Source: an uncultured Rhodospirillales bacterium
Lineage (GTDB): Bacteria; Pseudomonadota; Alphaproteobacteria; Rhodospirillales; Casp-alpha2
Assembly (NCBI GenBank): GCA_938074585.1
Contig: CALJEW010000268.1
Coordinates: 1 to 5,086, forward strand
Length of the DNA stretch: 5,086 nt
Reading direction: 5' to 3'
Position numbers and translations under genes: made by a program. The stretch's first letter is position 1, and each line of letters opens with the position of its first letter. Under the pieces are notes generated by a model. It was not told the origin of the DNA, made no database searches, and saw nothing but the letters and a program-made list of their open reading frames with translations. Shown piece after piece: positions 1 through 5,086 of this stretch.

Positions 1-231
1 TTCTGAAAGTGAAAATATACTGAATTTCTTATTTATAAACGATGTTTTCTGAGTATATGATTGTGGGGTTTTCTCGCTTGTGCAAATACCTACTGGGATG
101 CGCCAATTACAGCAATTCCTATGAGGCTGAATACAAGACTACGCAGAATACGTTTGACTTGAACCGCCCTATTTTATCCAGTCACAGTAGAGCGTTTATG
201 GTCCGTATTAAAAATTACAGCTGTGTGATCT
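1..231. other. Left-edge stretch with no supportable gene
   Basis: I see no convincing gene, RNA or terminator here. The plus strand has an open frame from 42 to 254, but it has no ribosome binding site, no recognisable family and a composition unlike a conserved protein, and it runs into the 3' end of the acetyltransferase gene. A frame open from base 2 stops at 50-52 and could be the last 16 codons of a gene to the left, which cannot be tested from this window. No clear T-tract hairpin follows the acetyltransferase stop on the minus strand. Confidence 0.5.
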
Positions 232-687
232 CTATAAGGGTACATCGTATTTAACACGGTCGCTTAAAGTTCCTATTTTGTCATACAACGCGCGCGCTGT
301 ATAGTTGCCGTCATCTGTGTGCCAATACACGCGATACCAGTTGTTTTCTTTACCCAGCGCAATTAACCGCTCAATCAATTTACGGGCAACGCCTTTACAA
401 CGGGCTTCGGGGGTAACGTATAAGTCTTCCAAATAACACACATCGCCAATTCCCCAGGAACCGGGGTGGGTGACGTAAATTGCAAAGCCTAAAGTTTGGC
501 CTCGGTCATTTTCGGCAATGGAGCAATACATTGTGCACGTATCATCAAAGAACCGTCGCCACGTTTCGTTTGTTATGTCTGGCCCCAGTGACTGTTTATA
601 AAAGGTTAAATAATCGCTCCACATCTCATGCCATTTAGATTTATCCTCAGGAGTAATAATCCGTAGAGCTACATTTGGTTTTGTCAT
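232..687 (-). CDS. GNAT-family N-acetyltransferase
   Basis: This 151-residue protein is a single-domain cytoplasmic GNAT enzyme, expected to move an acetyl group from acetyl-CoA to an amine; the acceptor cannot be read from the sequence. The key block is residues 85-108, where a beta strand (YLEDLYV, 85-91) leads into the CoA-pyrophosphate loop R96-C97-K98-G99-V100-A101, the RxxGxA form of the family signature, followed by a helix. The second block, residues 122-139 (WHTDDGNYTARALYDKIG), carries the conserved Asn128 and Tyr135 of the C-terminal half. The LEDLYV wording recalls the Hpa2-like subgroup, which acetylates small amines or basic peptides, but that is inference. Length is normal for the family and the gene looks intact. 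The ATG at 685-687 has only a weak, distant AAGG upstream. It is transcribed away from the antiporter gene and appears monocistronic. Confidence 0.9.
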   Translation of the reverse strand: MTKPNVALRIITPEDKSKWHEMWSDYLTFYKQSLGPDITNETWRRFFDDTCTMYCSIAENDRGQTLGFAIYVTHPGSWGIGDVCYLEDLYVTPEARCKGVARKLIERLIALGKENNWYRVYWHTDDGNYTARALYDKIGTLSDRVKYDVPL

Positions 688-793
688 TTTTTGAAAGGCC
701 TTTTATAAATCCATAAGAATGATGTGATGGCGTAGTTTTGTTTTTAACTCAAGCCTTAAAACCAGTTTTTATTAACCTATCACATGCTAAGCT
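688..793. promoter_or_regulatory. Divergent intergenic region (acetyltransferase / antiporter)
   Basis: This 106-base AT-rich gap must hold the promoters of both flanking genes. On the minus strand a TATAAA-like -10 box lies at 702-707, with no convincing -35 at the usual distance. On the plus strand TATTAA at 770-775 is a possible -10, also without a good -35. A 7-base inverted repeat, ATGTGAT at 722-728 and ATCACAT at 779-785, brackets the middle of the gap, and a 10-base palindrome (AAAGGCCTTT) lies at 694-703 in the acetyltransferase leader. None of these is strong alone; the call rests mainly on the divergent arrangement. Confidence 0.4.
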
Positions 794-2248
794 ATGGATA
801 TGGAGTCCGATGTACATAATTCGCTAACTGGTATTGCTGCTGTTGTGTTGGCTGCACTTGTTTGCGGTATAGCGATGGAGCGGTTTCGCCAACCTGCATT
901 AGTCGGATATATTTTGGCGGGTGTATTGCTGGGGCCATCAGCTTTTGCGGTTGTTGAGGACCGGGCACAAATCGATGTATTAGCAGAGTTAGGTGTACTT
1001 CTTCTTCTGTTTATCGTCGGGATGGAATTGTCATTGCGTTCATTTCGGCGGATTTGGCGTCTAACTGTCATGGCAATGGCTTTTCAGGTTTTTGGCTCTG
1101 TTAGCGCTATGCTTTTTTTATCGACGTTTTTCGACCTTAAAACGGAACTCGCAATTCTATTGGGTTTTGTCATTGCCCTCTCTTCTACTGCCGTTGCCAT
1201 TAAGCTGCTTGAGGACGTTGGTGAATTGCGAACCCGTGCGGGCCGCGTTGCGGTTGGTGTGTTGATTGCGCAAGATTTAGCCGTCGTCCCAATGATGCTA
1301 GGCGTCGCAGCAATGGGGGGCAACGGATTCGATTGGTACGCAATCCCAAAAATCTTGTTTTCGGTAGGGTTTCTGGTTGGTTTGATTATGTTTTTATCAA
1401 CCGGTCGCAAAGTCACATTGCCTTTCATGGGCTTTGCCAGTGACTTCGCGGAACTAAAGCCCCTGATGGCGTTGGCATTTTGTTTTTGTTGGGCGGCGGT
1501 GTCGGGATTGTTGGGTTTATCGCCGGCCTATGGCGCCTTTATTGCCGGGTTAATTATTGGAAGTTCACGCGAACGTGCGGCCATGATTGAGGTTACAAAA
1601 CCCATTCAAAGCATTTTGATGATGGTATTTTTCTTATCAATTGGGCTCCTGATTGATCTTACTTATATGTGGGAAAATTTAGCTCTCGTTATAACGTTAT
1701 TTGTTGTCGTTGCGGTTTTCAAAACAGTCCTGAACGTGGCTGTTTTGGGCTTCTTGGGCCAACCTTGGCAACAGGCTTTTATAGCAGGGTTGTTGATATC
1801 TCAAATTGGTGAATTTTCATTTTTGCTATCGGTTGTTGGGGTTGATGCGGGGGTGATTTCACGCGATGAAAGTAGGGTTGTTATCTCTGTGACTGTCATG
1901 AGTTTGGCCCTAAGTCCAATTTGGGTGTTTACGGCGCGCCGGTTACGATTGTTAGCGAAATATGGGGTGACAGAAGCCGGACAGCTGATGCGATTGGTGT
2001 ATGGGCCTGAGGCTGAAATGGTTGCTGTTAAATTGGATGGTGCACTGAGCGAAGCTCAAAGATCGCGTCGCCGGATTGCTCTGTTTTTGCGAAAACAGCG
2101 GATTAGGCGAAAGCGTGTTAAAGAATCACAAGCTGATATGGGAAAATCAGCGAAACCGCGTGCAAAGGCGCCACATGCTGAAGATGAACAGATAACAACG
2201 AAGACCAAAAAACATAAGAAATTGAAAGAGCCAAAAAATAATGCCTGA
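794..2248 (+). CDS. CPA2-family (KefB/KefC-like) cation:proton antiporter without RCK domain
   Basis: This 484-residue inner-membrane protein belongs to the monovalent cation:proton antiporter-2 family and should exchange K+ or Na+ for H+. Residues about 8-380 form the exchanger domain with some 12-13 hydrophobic segments. Family blocks visible in order are GYILAGVLLGP (38-48), ELGVLLLLFIVGMEL (65-79), LSSTAVAIKLLED (129-141), the transport-site AQD with Asp161 (159-161), AYGAFIAGLIIGS (245-257), FFLSIGLLID (279-288) and ISQIGEF (335-341). KefB and KefC of E. coli are about 600 residues and end in a nucleotide-binding RCK/TrkA-N domain; that is absent here. Instead there is a hydrophilic tail from about 381, very rich in Lys and Arg after residue 422. 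The ATG at 794 has little Shine-Dalgarno sequence but is the first in-frame start. The last 8 bases overlap rnhB. Ion specificity is not predictable from this sequence. Confidence 0.9.
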   Translation: MDMESDVHNSLTGIAAVVLAALVCGIAMERFRQPALVGYILAGVLLGPSAFAVVEDRAQIDVLAELGVLLLLFIVGMELSLRSFRRIWRLTVMAMAFQVFGSVSAMLFLSTFFDLKTELAILLGFVIALSSTAVAIKLLEDVGELRTRAGRVAVGVLIAQDLAVVPMMLGVAAMGGNGFDWYAIPKILFSVGFLVGLIMFLSTGRKVTLPFMGFASDFAELKPLMALAFCFCWAAVSGLLGLSPAYGAFIAGLIIGSSRERAAMIEVTKPIQSILMMVFFLSIGLLIDLTYMWENLALVITLFVVVAVFKTVLNVAVLGFLGQPWQQAFIAGLLISQIGEFSFLLSVVGVDAGVISRDESRVVISVTVMSLALSPIWVFTARRLRLLAKYGVTEAGQLMRLVYGPEAEMVAVKLDGALSEAQRSRRRIALFLRKQRIRRKRVKESQADMGKSAKPRAKAPHAEDEQITTKTKKHKKLKEPKNNA

Positions 2249-2858
2249 CTACAGCTTCGAGCAACAAGCGATCTATAATGGGCATAAAATTATTTGCGGT
2301 ATTGATGAGGCGGGCCGGGGGCCTTGGGCGGGGCCCGTGACGGCGGCGGCCGTTGTCCTTGATCTGGCTTTGTTAACACCTGAATTGCTTGGTAGGTTGG
2401 ACGATTCTAAAAAAATAAATGTGGTGAAGCGCTTGGCTATTTTTGAAGAAATTATACCCAAAATTACCTATGGAGTCGGGCAAGCCAGCGTTGAAGAAAT
2501 TGATGATATTAACATCTTGCAGGCGACCTTTTTGGCAATGCGCCGAGCTGTCGAGGCACTGCCCATTGCTGTTGATTATGCTTTGGTTGATGGTAATAAA
2601 TTGCCTGGCCTTAAGTGCCCAGCAAAAGCTATTGTTAAAGGCGATGGAAGGTCTTTATCGATTGCCACAGCCAGTATAATTGCCAAAGTATCTCGCGATA
2701 TCGTTATGGGGGAATTAGCGCAACAATTTCCCGGATATGGATGGGAACACAACGCGGGGTATGGAACTCGAGAGCATCAAGCGGCTTTGAGCACGCTAGG
2801 GGTAACATCAGCGCATAGAAAATCTTATGCTCCAATCCGCAAGATATGGGGTCAATGA
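2241..2858 (+). CDS. rnhB: Ribonuclease HII
   Basis: This 205-residue cytoplasmic endonuclease cuts the RNA strand of RNA-DNA hybrids and incises at single ribonucleotides left in DNA, starting ribonucleotide excision repair. The four metal-binding acidic residues are all present: Asp22 and Glu23 in GIDEAGRG (20-27), Asp117 in ALVDGN (114-119) and Asp135 in KGDGRS (133-138). The GRG substrate loop is at 25-27, the ATASIIAKVSRD helix at 142-153, and the family's C-terminal HNAGYGTREHQAAL block at 170-183. Length is close to E. coli RNase HII (198). The ATG at 2241 lies inside the antiporter gene, whose stop is at 2246-2248, so the two reading frames overlap by 8 bases and are probably translationally coupled; GAAAGAG at 2224-2230 may act as a rather distant ribosome binding site. 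ccrM follows 99 bases downstream, an order I recall from other alphaproteobacteria. Confidence 0.97.
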   Translation: MPDYSFEQQAIYNGHKIICGIDEAGRGPWAGPVTAAAVVLDLALLTPELLGRLDDSKKINVVKRLAIFEEIIPKITYGVGQASVEEIDDINILQATFLAMRRAVEALPIAVDYALVDGNKLPGLKCPAKAIVKGDGRSLSIATASIIAKVSRDIVMGELAQQFPGYGWEHNAGYGTREHQAALSTLGVTSAHRKSYAPIRKIWGQ

Positions 2859-2864
2859 ATGGAA

Positions 2865-2886
2865 TAGACTCCCACATATGGGTCTA
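2865..2886. repeat. Imperfect inverted repeat between rnhB and ccrM
   Basis: TAGA (2865-2868) pairs with TCTA (2883-2886) and CCCA (2871-2874) with TGGG (2879-2882), leaving a two-base CT bulge on the left and a CATA loop. No T-run follows, so it is a poor intrinsic terminator for rnhB. The first GANTC site (2867-2871) lies within its left arm, so a protein operator or a methylation-sensitive structure is an alternative reading. Confidence 0.4.
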
Positions 2887-2911
2887 GGAATCTTTGCTAA
2901 GTCATTGATTC
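2867..2911. promoter_or_regulatory. Cluster of three GANTC methylation sites upstream of ccrM
   Basis: Three CcrM target sequences lie within 45 bases: GACTC at 2867-2871, GAATC at 2888-2892 and GATTC at 2907-2911. By eye I count about 14 GANTC sites in the whole 5086-base window, so three in this short gap is a clear concentration. In Caulobacter, GANTC sites at the ccrM promoter tie its transcription to the methylation state left by the replication fork. The same autoregulation is the likely role here, by analogy. I found no full CtrA box (TTAA-N7-TTAA) in this gap. Confidence 0.65.
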
Positions 2912-2920
2912 AATTAAACT

Positions 2921-2950
2921 CTTGACGGTAACTCTTCTGTCCACCATTCT
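2921..2950 (+). promoter_or_regulatory. Candidate ccrM promoter
   Basis: CTTGAC at 2921-2926 (TTGACG at 2922-2927) matches the well-conserved alphaproteobacterial -35 element. Seventeen bases further on, CATTCT at 2945-2950 is a weak -10 (three of six matches to TATAAT). Transcription would then begin at about the ATG at 2958, giving little or no leader, which fits the lack of a Shine-Dalgarno sequence there. The -10 is poor, so the assignment is tentative. Confidence 0.35.
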
Positions 2951-2957
2951 GCTTTTT

Positions 2958-4088
2958 ATGGCAAGAGAAACAAAAAATTTAAGAGGTGAGGGCGCGAATT
3001 TAACGCCTGATCCTATCACCAAGTACCGCAACAAGATCCTACAGGGGGCTTGCGTAGAGGTTTTAAATTCGCTTCCAGCTGAAAGCGTCGACATGATTTT
3101 TGCAGATCCACCGTATAATCTGCAATTGAGCGGCGAGCTTTTGCGCCCAAATAATACCAAAGTTGATGGTGTTGACCATGTATGGGACCGCTTCGATGGC
3201 TTTAAAGCCTATGACGAATTTTCTACAGCTTGGTTGACGGCTGCACGCCGTGTCTTGAAGCCTAATGGAACGCTGTGGGTCATTGGCAGCTATCACAACA
3301 TTTACCGGGTTGGAACAACTCTCCAAGATATTGGTTATTGGATGCTGAACGATGTTGTTTGGCGTAAAACTAACCCTATGCCTAATTTCCGGGGCCGGCG
3401 CTTCACCAATGCGCATGAGACGATGTTGTGGGTGGCGAAAGATAAAGATTCTAAATATCGCTTCAATTACGAATCAATGAAAGCCATGAACGACGATTTA
3501 CAAATGCGTTCTGATTGGATGCTGCCGCTGTGTACTGGCGGCGAGAGACTTAAGGAAGAAAACGGCAAAAAAGCGCATCCAACGCAAAAACCCGAAGCCT
3601 TGTTACACCGGGTCATCATGGCATCTACAGATGTAGGTGACGTGATTTTGGATCCCTTTTTTGGTACAGGAACAACAGGCGCTATGGCAAAAAAACTAGG
3701 TCGTAGCTTTATTGGGATCGAGCGCGATTCATCTTATGTAAAGCTCGCTCGGGATCGTATTTTTAAAACTCAACAACTGGCCGCTGACGAGTTTTTAAAT
3801 ACGCCGTCAAAACGAACAGAACCCCGCATTCCCTTCGGCTCGTTAGTCGAAAAAGGGTTTTTGGCACCGGGTCAGAAGTTAACGGATATGCGTCGCCGTC
3901 ACACAGCCCGTATTCGTGCGGATGGAACGTTAGTTTCGGCTGAGTTTAAAGGCTCAATCCACCAAGTGGGAGCGCAAGTTCAAAAAGCCCCAGCGTGTAA
4001 TGGATGGCAGTTCTGGTGTGTCGAACAGCAAGGGAAATTGGTTCCAATTGATGTTTATCGCCAGCAAATACGAACTGAAATTCACTAG
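2958..4088 (+). CDS. ccrM: CcrM-type cell-cycle-regulated DNA adenine methyltransferase (GANTC)
   Basis: This 376-residue enzyme transfers a methyl group from S-adenosylmethionine to N6 of adenine in GANTC. It has the beta-class order: catalytic DPPY first (residues 50-53, in FADPPYNLQL), then the cofactor motif DPFFGTGTTG (232-241). The blocks WVIGSYHNI (107-115), RKTNPMPNF (136-144), NAHET (151-155) and KAHPTQKPEALL (205-216) are as in Caulobacter CcrM. The C-terminal DNA-recognition domain (about 285-376) keeps GSIH (332-335) and ACNGW (346-350). No restriction endonuclease gene is adjacent, as expected for an orphan regulatory methylase. I chose the ATG at 2958; a TTG at 2922 would add 12 hydrophobic residues and overlaps the -35-like box. 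From 2958 the N-terminus is about 19 residues longer than in Caulobacter, similar to rhizobial homologues as I recall them. The gene follows rnhB but probably has its own promoter. Confidence 0.96.
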   Translation: MARETKNLRGEGANLTPDPITKYRNKILQGACVEVLNSLPAESVDMIFADPPYNLQLSGELLRPNNTKVDGVDHVWDRFDGFKAYDEFSTAWLTAARRVLKPNGTLWVIGSYHNIYRVGTTLQDIGYWMLNDVVWRKTNPMPNFRGRRFTNAHETMLWVAKDKDSKYRFNYESMKAMNDDLQMRSDWMLPLCTGGERLKEENGKKAHPTQKPEALLHRVIMASTDVGDVILDPFFGTGTTGAMAKKLGRSFIGIERDSSYVKLARDRIFKTQQLAADEFLNTPSKRTEPRIPFGSLVEKGFLAPGQKLTDMRRRHTARIRADGTLVSAEFKGSIHQVGAQVQKAPACNGWQFWCVEQQGKLVPIDVYRQQIRTEIH

Positions 4089-4114
4089 GGTCACGAGCCT
4101 TTGATATCTATCTT

Positions 4115-4144
4115 AAAAAAAGTAAGGCTTGGGCCTTGTTTTTT
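4115..4144. terminator. Bidirectional terminator between ccrM and the exported-protein gene
   Basis: A short hairpin (AAGGC at 4124-4128, TTGG loop, GCCTT at 4133-4137) has a run of seven A on its left (4115-4121) and six T on its right (4139-4144). It can therefore work as an intrinsic terminator for ccrM on the plus strand and for the converging gene on the minus strand, whose stop codon at 4143-4145 overlaps the T-run. The stem is only five pairs unless the A and T tracts pair as well. Confidence 0.7.
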
Positions 4145-4445
4145 ATTGCAATTTTTTTACAGCTAACATGCAATCTCGCCAAATATAATTGGCTTGGCCG
4201 CGTTGTTGCTCTTCTTGATCCCATGTTTGCTCGCGCAAGACTCTAAGGCCTTTTGGGTCAACCTGTTTGATGTTATCTGCTAATTGTTTTTCAATGTCTG
4301 CAATGGTTGTGACACGGTTATTCTGAATTTCGCTCAGTAGTTCTTTTAAGTCGGCGTCGCATTGTTGAGACGTCATGCCTGCAGAAGCTGTTATGCTCCA
4401 AAGGACCACAGACGCCGTGATGAGGGATTTGTGAAACAGAGCCAT
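4143..4445 (-). CDS. Small predicted exported protein of unknown function
   Basis: I do not recognise this 100-residue protein. It starts with a basic N-terminus, a hydrophobic core (about residues 8-20) and an ASA site before Gly23, a good Sec signal peptide. The mature part of about 78 residues is hydrophilic, probably mostly helical, and has two cysteines (Cys29 and Cys92), one near each end, that could form a disulfide in the periplasm. No lipobox is present. The ATG at 4443-4445 is favoured over a start further upstream because it puts the signal peptide at the N-terminus and is preceded by AGGA (4451-4454) at a five-base spacing and by a TATAAT box. The frame stays open upstream to 4580, but that part overlaps the promoter and a terminator. 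It appears to be a single-gene unit. Confidence 0.75.
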   Translation of the reverse strand: MALFHKSLITASVVLWSITASAGMTSQQCDADLKELLSEIQNNRVTTIADIEKQLADNIKQVDPKGLRVLREQTWDQEEQQRGQANYIWRDCMLAVKKLQ

Positions 4446-4450
4446 AAAAT

Positions 4451-4454
4451 TCCT
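4451..4454 (-). promoter_or_regulatory. Ribosome binding site deciding the exported-protein start
   Basis: On the minus strand AGGA sits five bases before the ATG at 4443-4445. It is the clearest Shine-Dalgarno sequence in the window and supports the short 100-residue form of the protein. Confidence 0.6.
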
Positions 4455-4479
4455 AGTTAAAATTCGAACTGAGTTTAGT

Positions 4480-4485
4480 ATTATA
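4480..4485 (-). promoter_or_regulatory. -10 box of the exported-protein gene
   Basis: The minus strand reads TATAAT, a perfect -10 hexamer, 34 bases upstream of the start codon and just downstream of the dehydrogenase terminator. At 16-19 bases further upstream I find no good -35 hexamer, so strength or activator dependence is unknown. Confidence 0.5.
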
Positions 4486-4491
4486 TGAACA

Positions 4492-4525
4492 CAAAAAAGC
4501 GGAACTCGAAAGTGCCACTTTTTTG
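4492..4525 (-). terminator. Terminator downstream of the dehydrogenase gene
   Basis: Read on the minus strand, CAAAAAAGTGG (4515-4525) pairs with CCGCTTTTTTG (4492-4502) around a 12-base loop. The single non-Watson-Crick position is a U-G wobble in minus-strand RNA but a C-A mismatch in plus-strand RNA, so the structure favours minus-strand transcripts. Its U-run ends the stem. It lies 85 bases past the dehydrogenase stop and just before the next gene's -10 box, separating two transcription units. A smaller perfect palindrome (AAAGTG, C, CACTTT; 4509-4521) is nested across one arm and the loop. Confidence 0.6.
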
Positions 4526-4609
4526 AGCAAGATCGGATCAAATGAATTAATTTTTGGACGTGGTATTGCGGAAATATCAATCTATTAGCGTATTTGTTGT
4601 GCGCTTGAT

Positions 4610-5086
4610 TCAGCGTGTTGGCACGGGCTCGTCACCAGAATAGTCATAGAACCCACGGCCAGATTTACGGCCCAACCATCCGGCTTCAACATATTTTACA
4701 AGTAACGGACAGGGGCGATATTTGGTATCGGCCAAGCCTTCGTGCAAAACATGCATAACTGCCAAGCACGTGTCTAATCCGATGAAATCAGCCAACTCTA
4801 GCGGCCCCATGGGATGGTGTGTGCCTAACTTCATGGCTATATCAATGGATAGAACGGAGCCAACGCCTTCATACAGGGTGTAGACAGCTTCGTTGATCAT
4901 TGGTAGCAAAATTCGGTTAACGATAAACGCTGGAAAATCTTCGGCGCTTACTGGGGTCTTGCCTAATTTAACCGTAAGGTCTTTGATTATGTCATAGGTG
5001 TCTTCATCAGTCGCAATGCCACGAATGATTTCAACCAGTTCCATACGGGGAACAGGATTCATGAAATGCATACCAACGAATTTACC
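4610..5086 (-). CDS. 3-hydroxyacyl-CoA dehydrogenase (3-hydroxybutyryl-CoA dehydrogenase type), partial
   Basis: This is the C-terminal part of a cytoplasmic NAD(P)-dependent enzyme that interconverts (S)-3-hydroxyacyl-CoA and 3-ketoacyl-CoA in fatty-acid oxidation or butyrate/PHB-type metabolism. The frame is open to the right edge, so the visible 158 residues lack roughly the first 125-130 of a family that is usually about 280-290 long, including the Rossmann NAD-binding fold. Numbering from the edge, the catalytic pair is His7 (in MHFMNPVP) and Glu19 (in ELVEII), at the family's 12-residue spacing. The C-terminal domain shows FIVNR (54-58) with its conserved Asn57, THHPMGPLELADFIGLD (89-105) and the closing GRKSGRGFYDY (139-149). 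The gene ends at TGA 4610-4612. The Met at 5069-5071 is internal, not the start. The exact substrate chain length, and hence a gene symbol, cannot be settled. Confidence 0.95.
   Translation of the reverse strand, partial: GKFVGMHFMNPVPRMELVEIIRGIATDEDTYDIIKDLTVKLGKTPVSAEDFPAFIVNRILLPMINEAVYTLYEGVGSVLSIDIAMKLGTHHPMGPLELADFIGLDTCLAVMHVLHEGLADTKYRPCPLLVKYVEAGWLGRKSGRGFYDYSGDEPVPTR

Noticed and set aside
15..58. ATATACT / AGTATAT inverted repeat
   Set aside because: Seven AT-rich bases with a 30-base loop in an AT-rich stretch; expected by chance and not followed by a T-run.
42..254. Plus-strand open frame of 70 codons at the left edge
   Set aside because: No ribosome binding site, no recognisable motif, and its end overlaps the acetyltransferase gene on the other strand; likely chance.
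744..759. Possible CtrA box (TTAA...TTAA) upstream of the antiporter
   Set aside because: The spacing between the TTAA half-sites is 8 bases, not the 7 of the CtrA consensus.
787..1428. Minus-strand open frames under the antiporter gene (787-1071 and 1084-1428)
   Set aside because: They are reverse-strand shadows of the conserved antiporter reading frame with low-complexity, Thr/Asn/Ser/Arg-rich translations.
2922..2957. TTG start for ccrM adding 12 residues
   Set aside because: The extra residues are not like known CcrM N-termini and the TTG is part of the CTTGAC -35-like element; the ATG at 2958 is preferred.
2958..4088. Restriction-modification system
   Set aside because: The methylase is clearly the orphan CcrM type and no endonuclease or specificity gene is present on either side.
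4446..4580. N-terminal extension of the exported protein (start at 4578-4580)
   Set aside because: It would bury the signal peptide inside the protein and run through the terminator at 4492-4525, the TATAAT box and the AGGA ribosome binding site.

Overview
This window looks like an ordinary chromosomal segment of an alphaproteobacterium. The main evidence is a full-length CcrM-type adenine methyltransferase (GANTC specificity), which is typical of that class, lying directly downstream of an RNase HII gene. By eye, base composition is modest in GC (roughly the mid-40s percent) and several intergenic stretches are AT-rich. That points away from the GC-rich Caulobacter and rhizobial lineages, but I cannot name a genus.

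Layout, left to right. Positions 1-231 hold no gene I can support. A GNAT-family acetyltransferase lies on the minus strand (232-687). A divergent intergenic gap (688-793) separates it from a plus-strand block. That block holds a CPA2-type cation:proton antiporter without the usual C-terminal nucleotide-binding domain (794-2248), rnhB overlapping its end by 8 bases (2241-2858), and ccrM after a 99-base gap (start at 2958, end 4088). A short hairpin with A and T tracts on its two sides (4115-4144) sits between ccrM and the converging minus-strand genes and can serve both directions. On the minus strand are a small predicted exported protein of unknown function (4143-4445) with its own -10 box and ribosome binding site, a minus-strand terminator (4492-4525), and the C-terminal part of a 3-hydroxyacyl-CoA dehydrogenase (4610-5086) that runs off the right edge.

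How the genes relate. The antiporter and rnhB are probably co-transcribed and translationally coupled. ccrM follows on the same strand, but its upstream gap carries three GANTC sites within 45 bases, an imperfect inverted repeat and a CTTGAC -35-like element. This suggests a separate promoter that senses the methylation state of the DNA its own product modifies. The remaining genes (acetyltransferase, small exported protein, fatty-acid or PHB-type dehydrogenase) show no functional link to this block.

I found no sign of a novel multi-gene system, mobile element, CRISPR array or RNA gene. The most interesting points are regulatory (the GANTC cluster at ccrM) and two minor protein observations (the antiporter's basic tail and the orphan exported protein).
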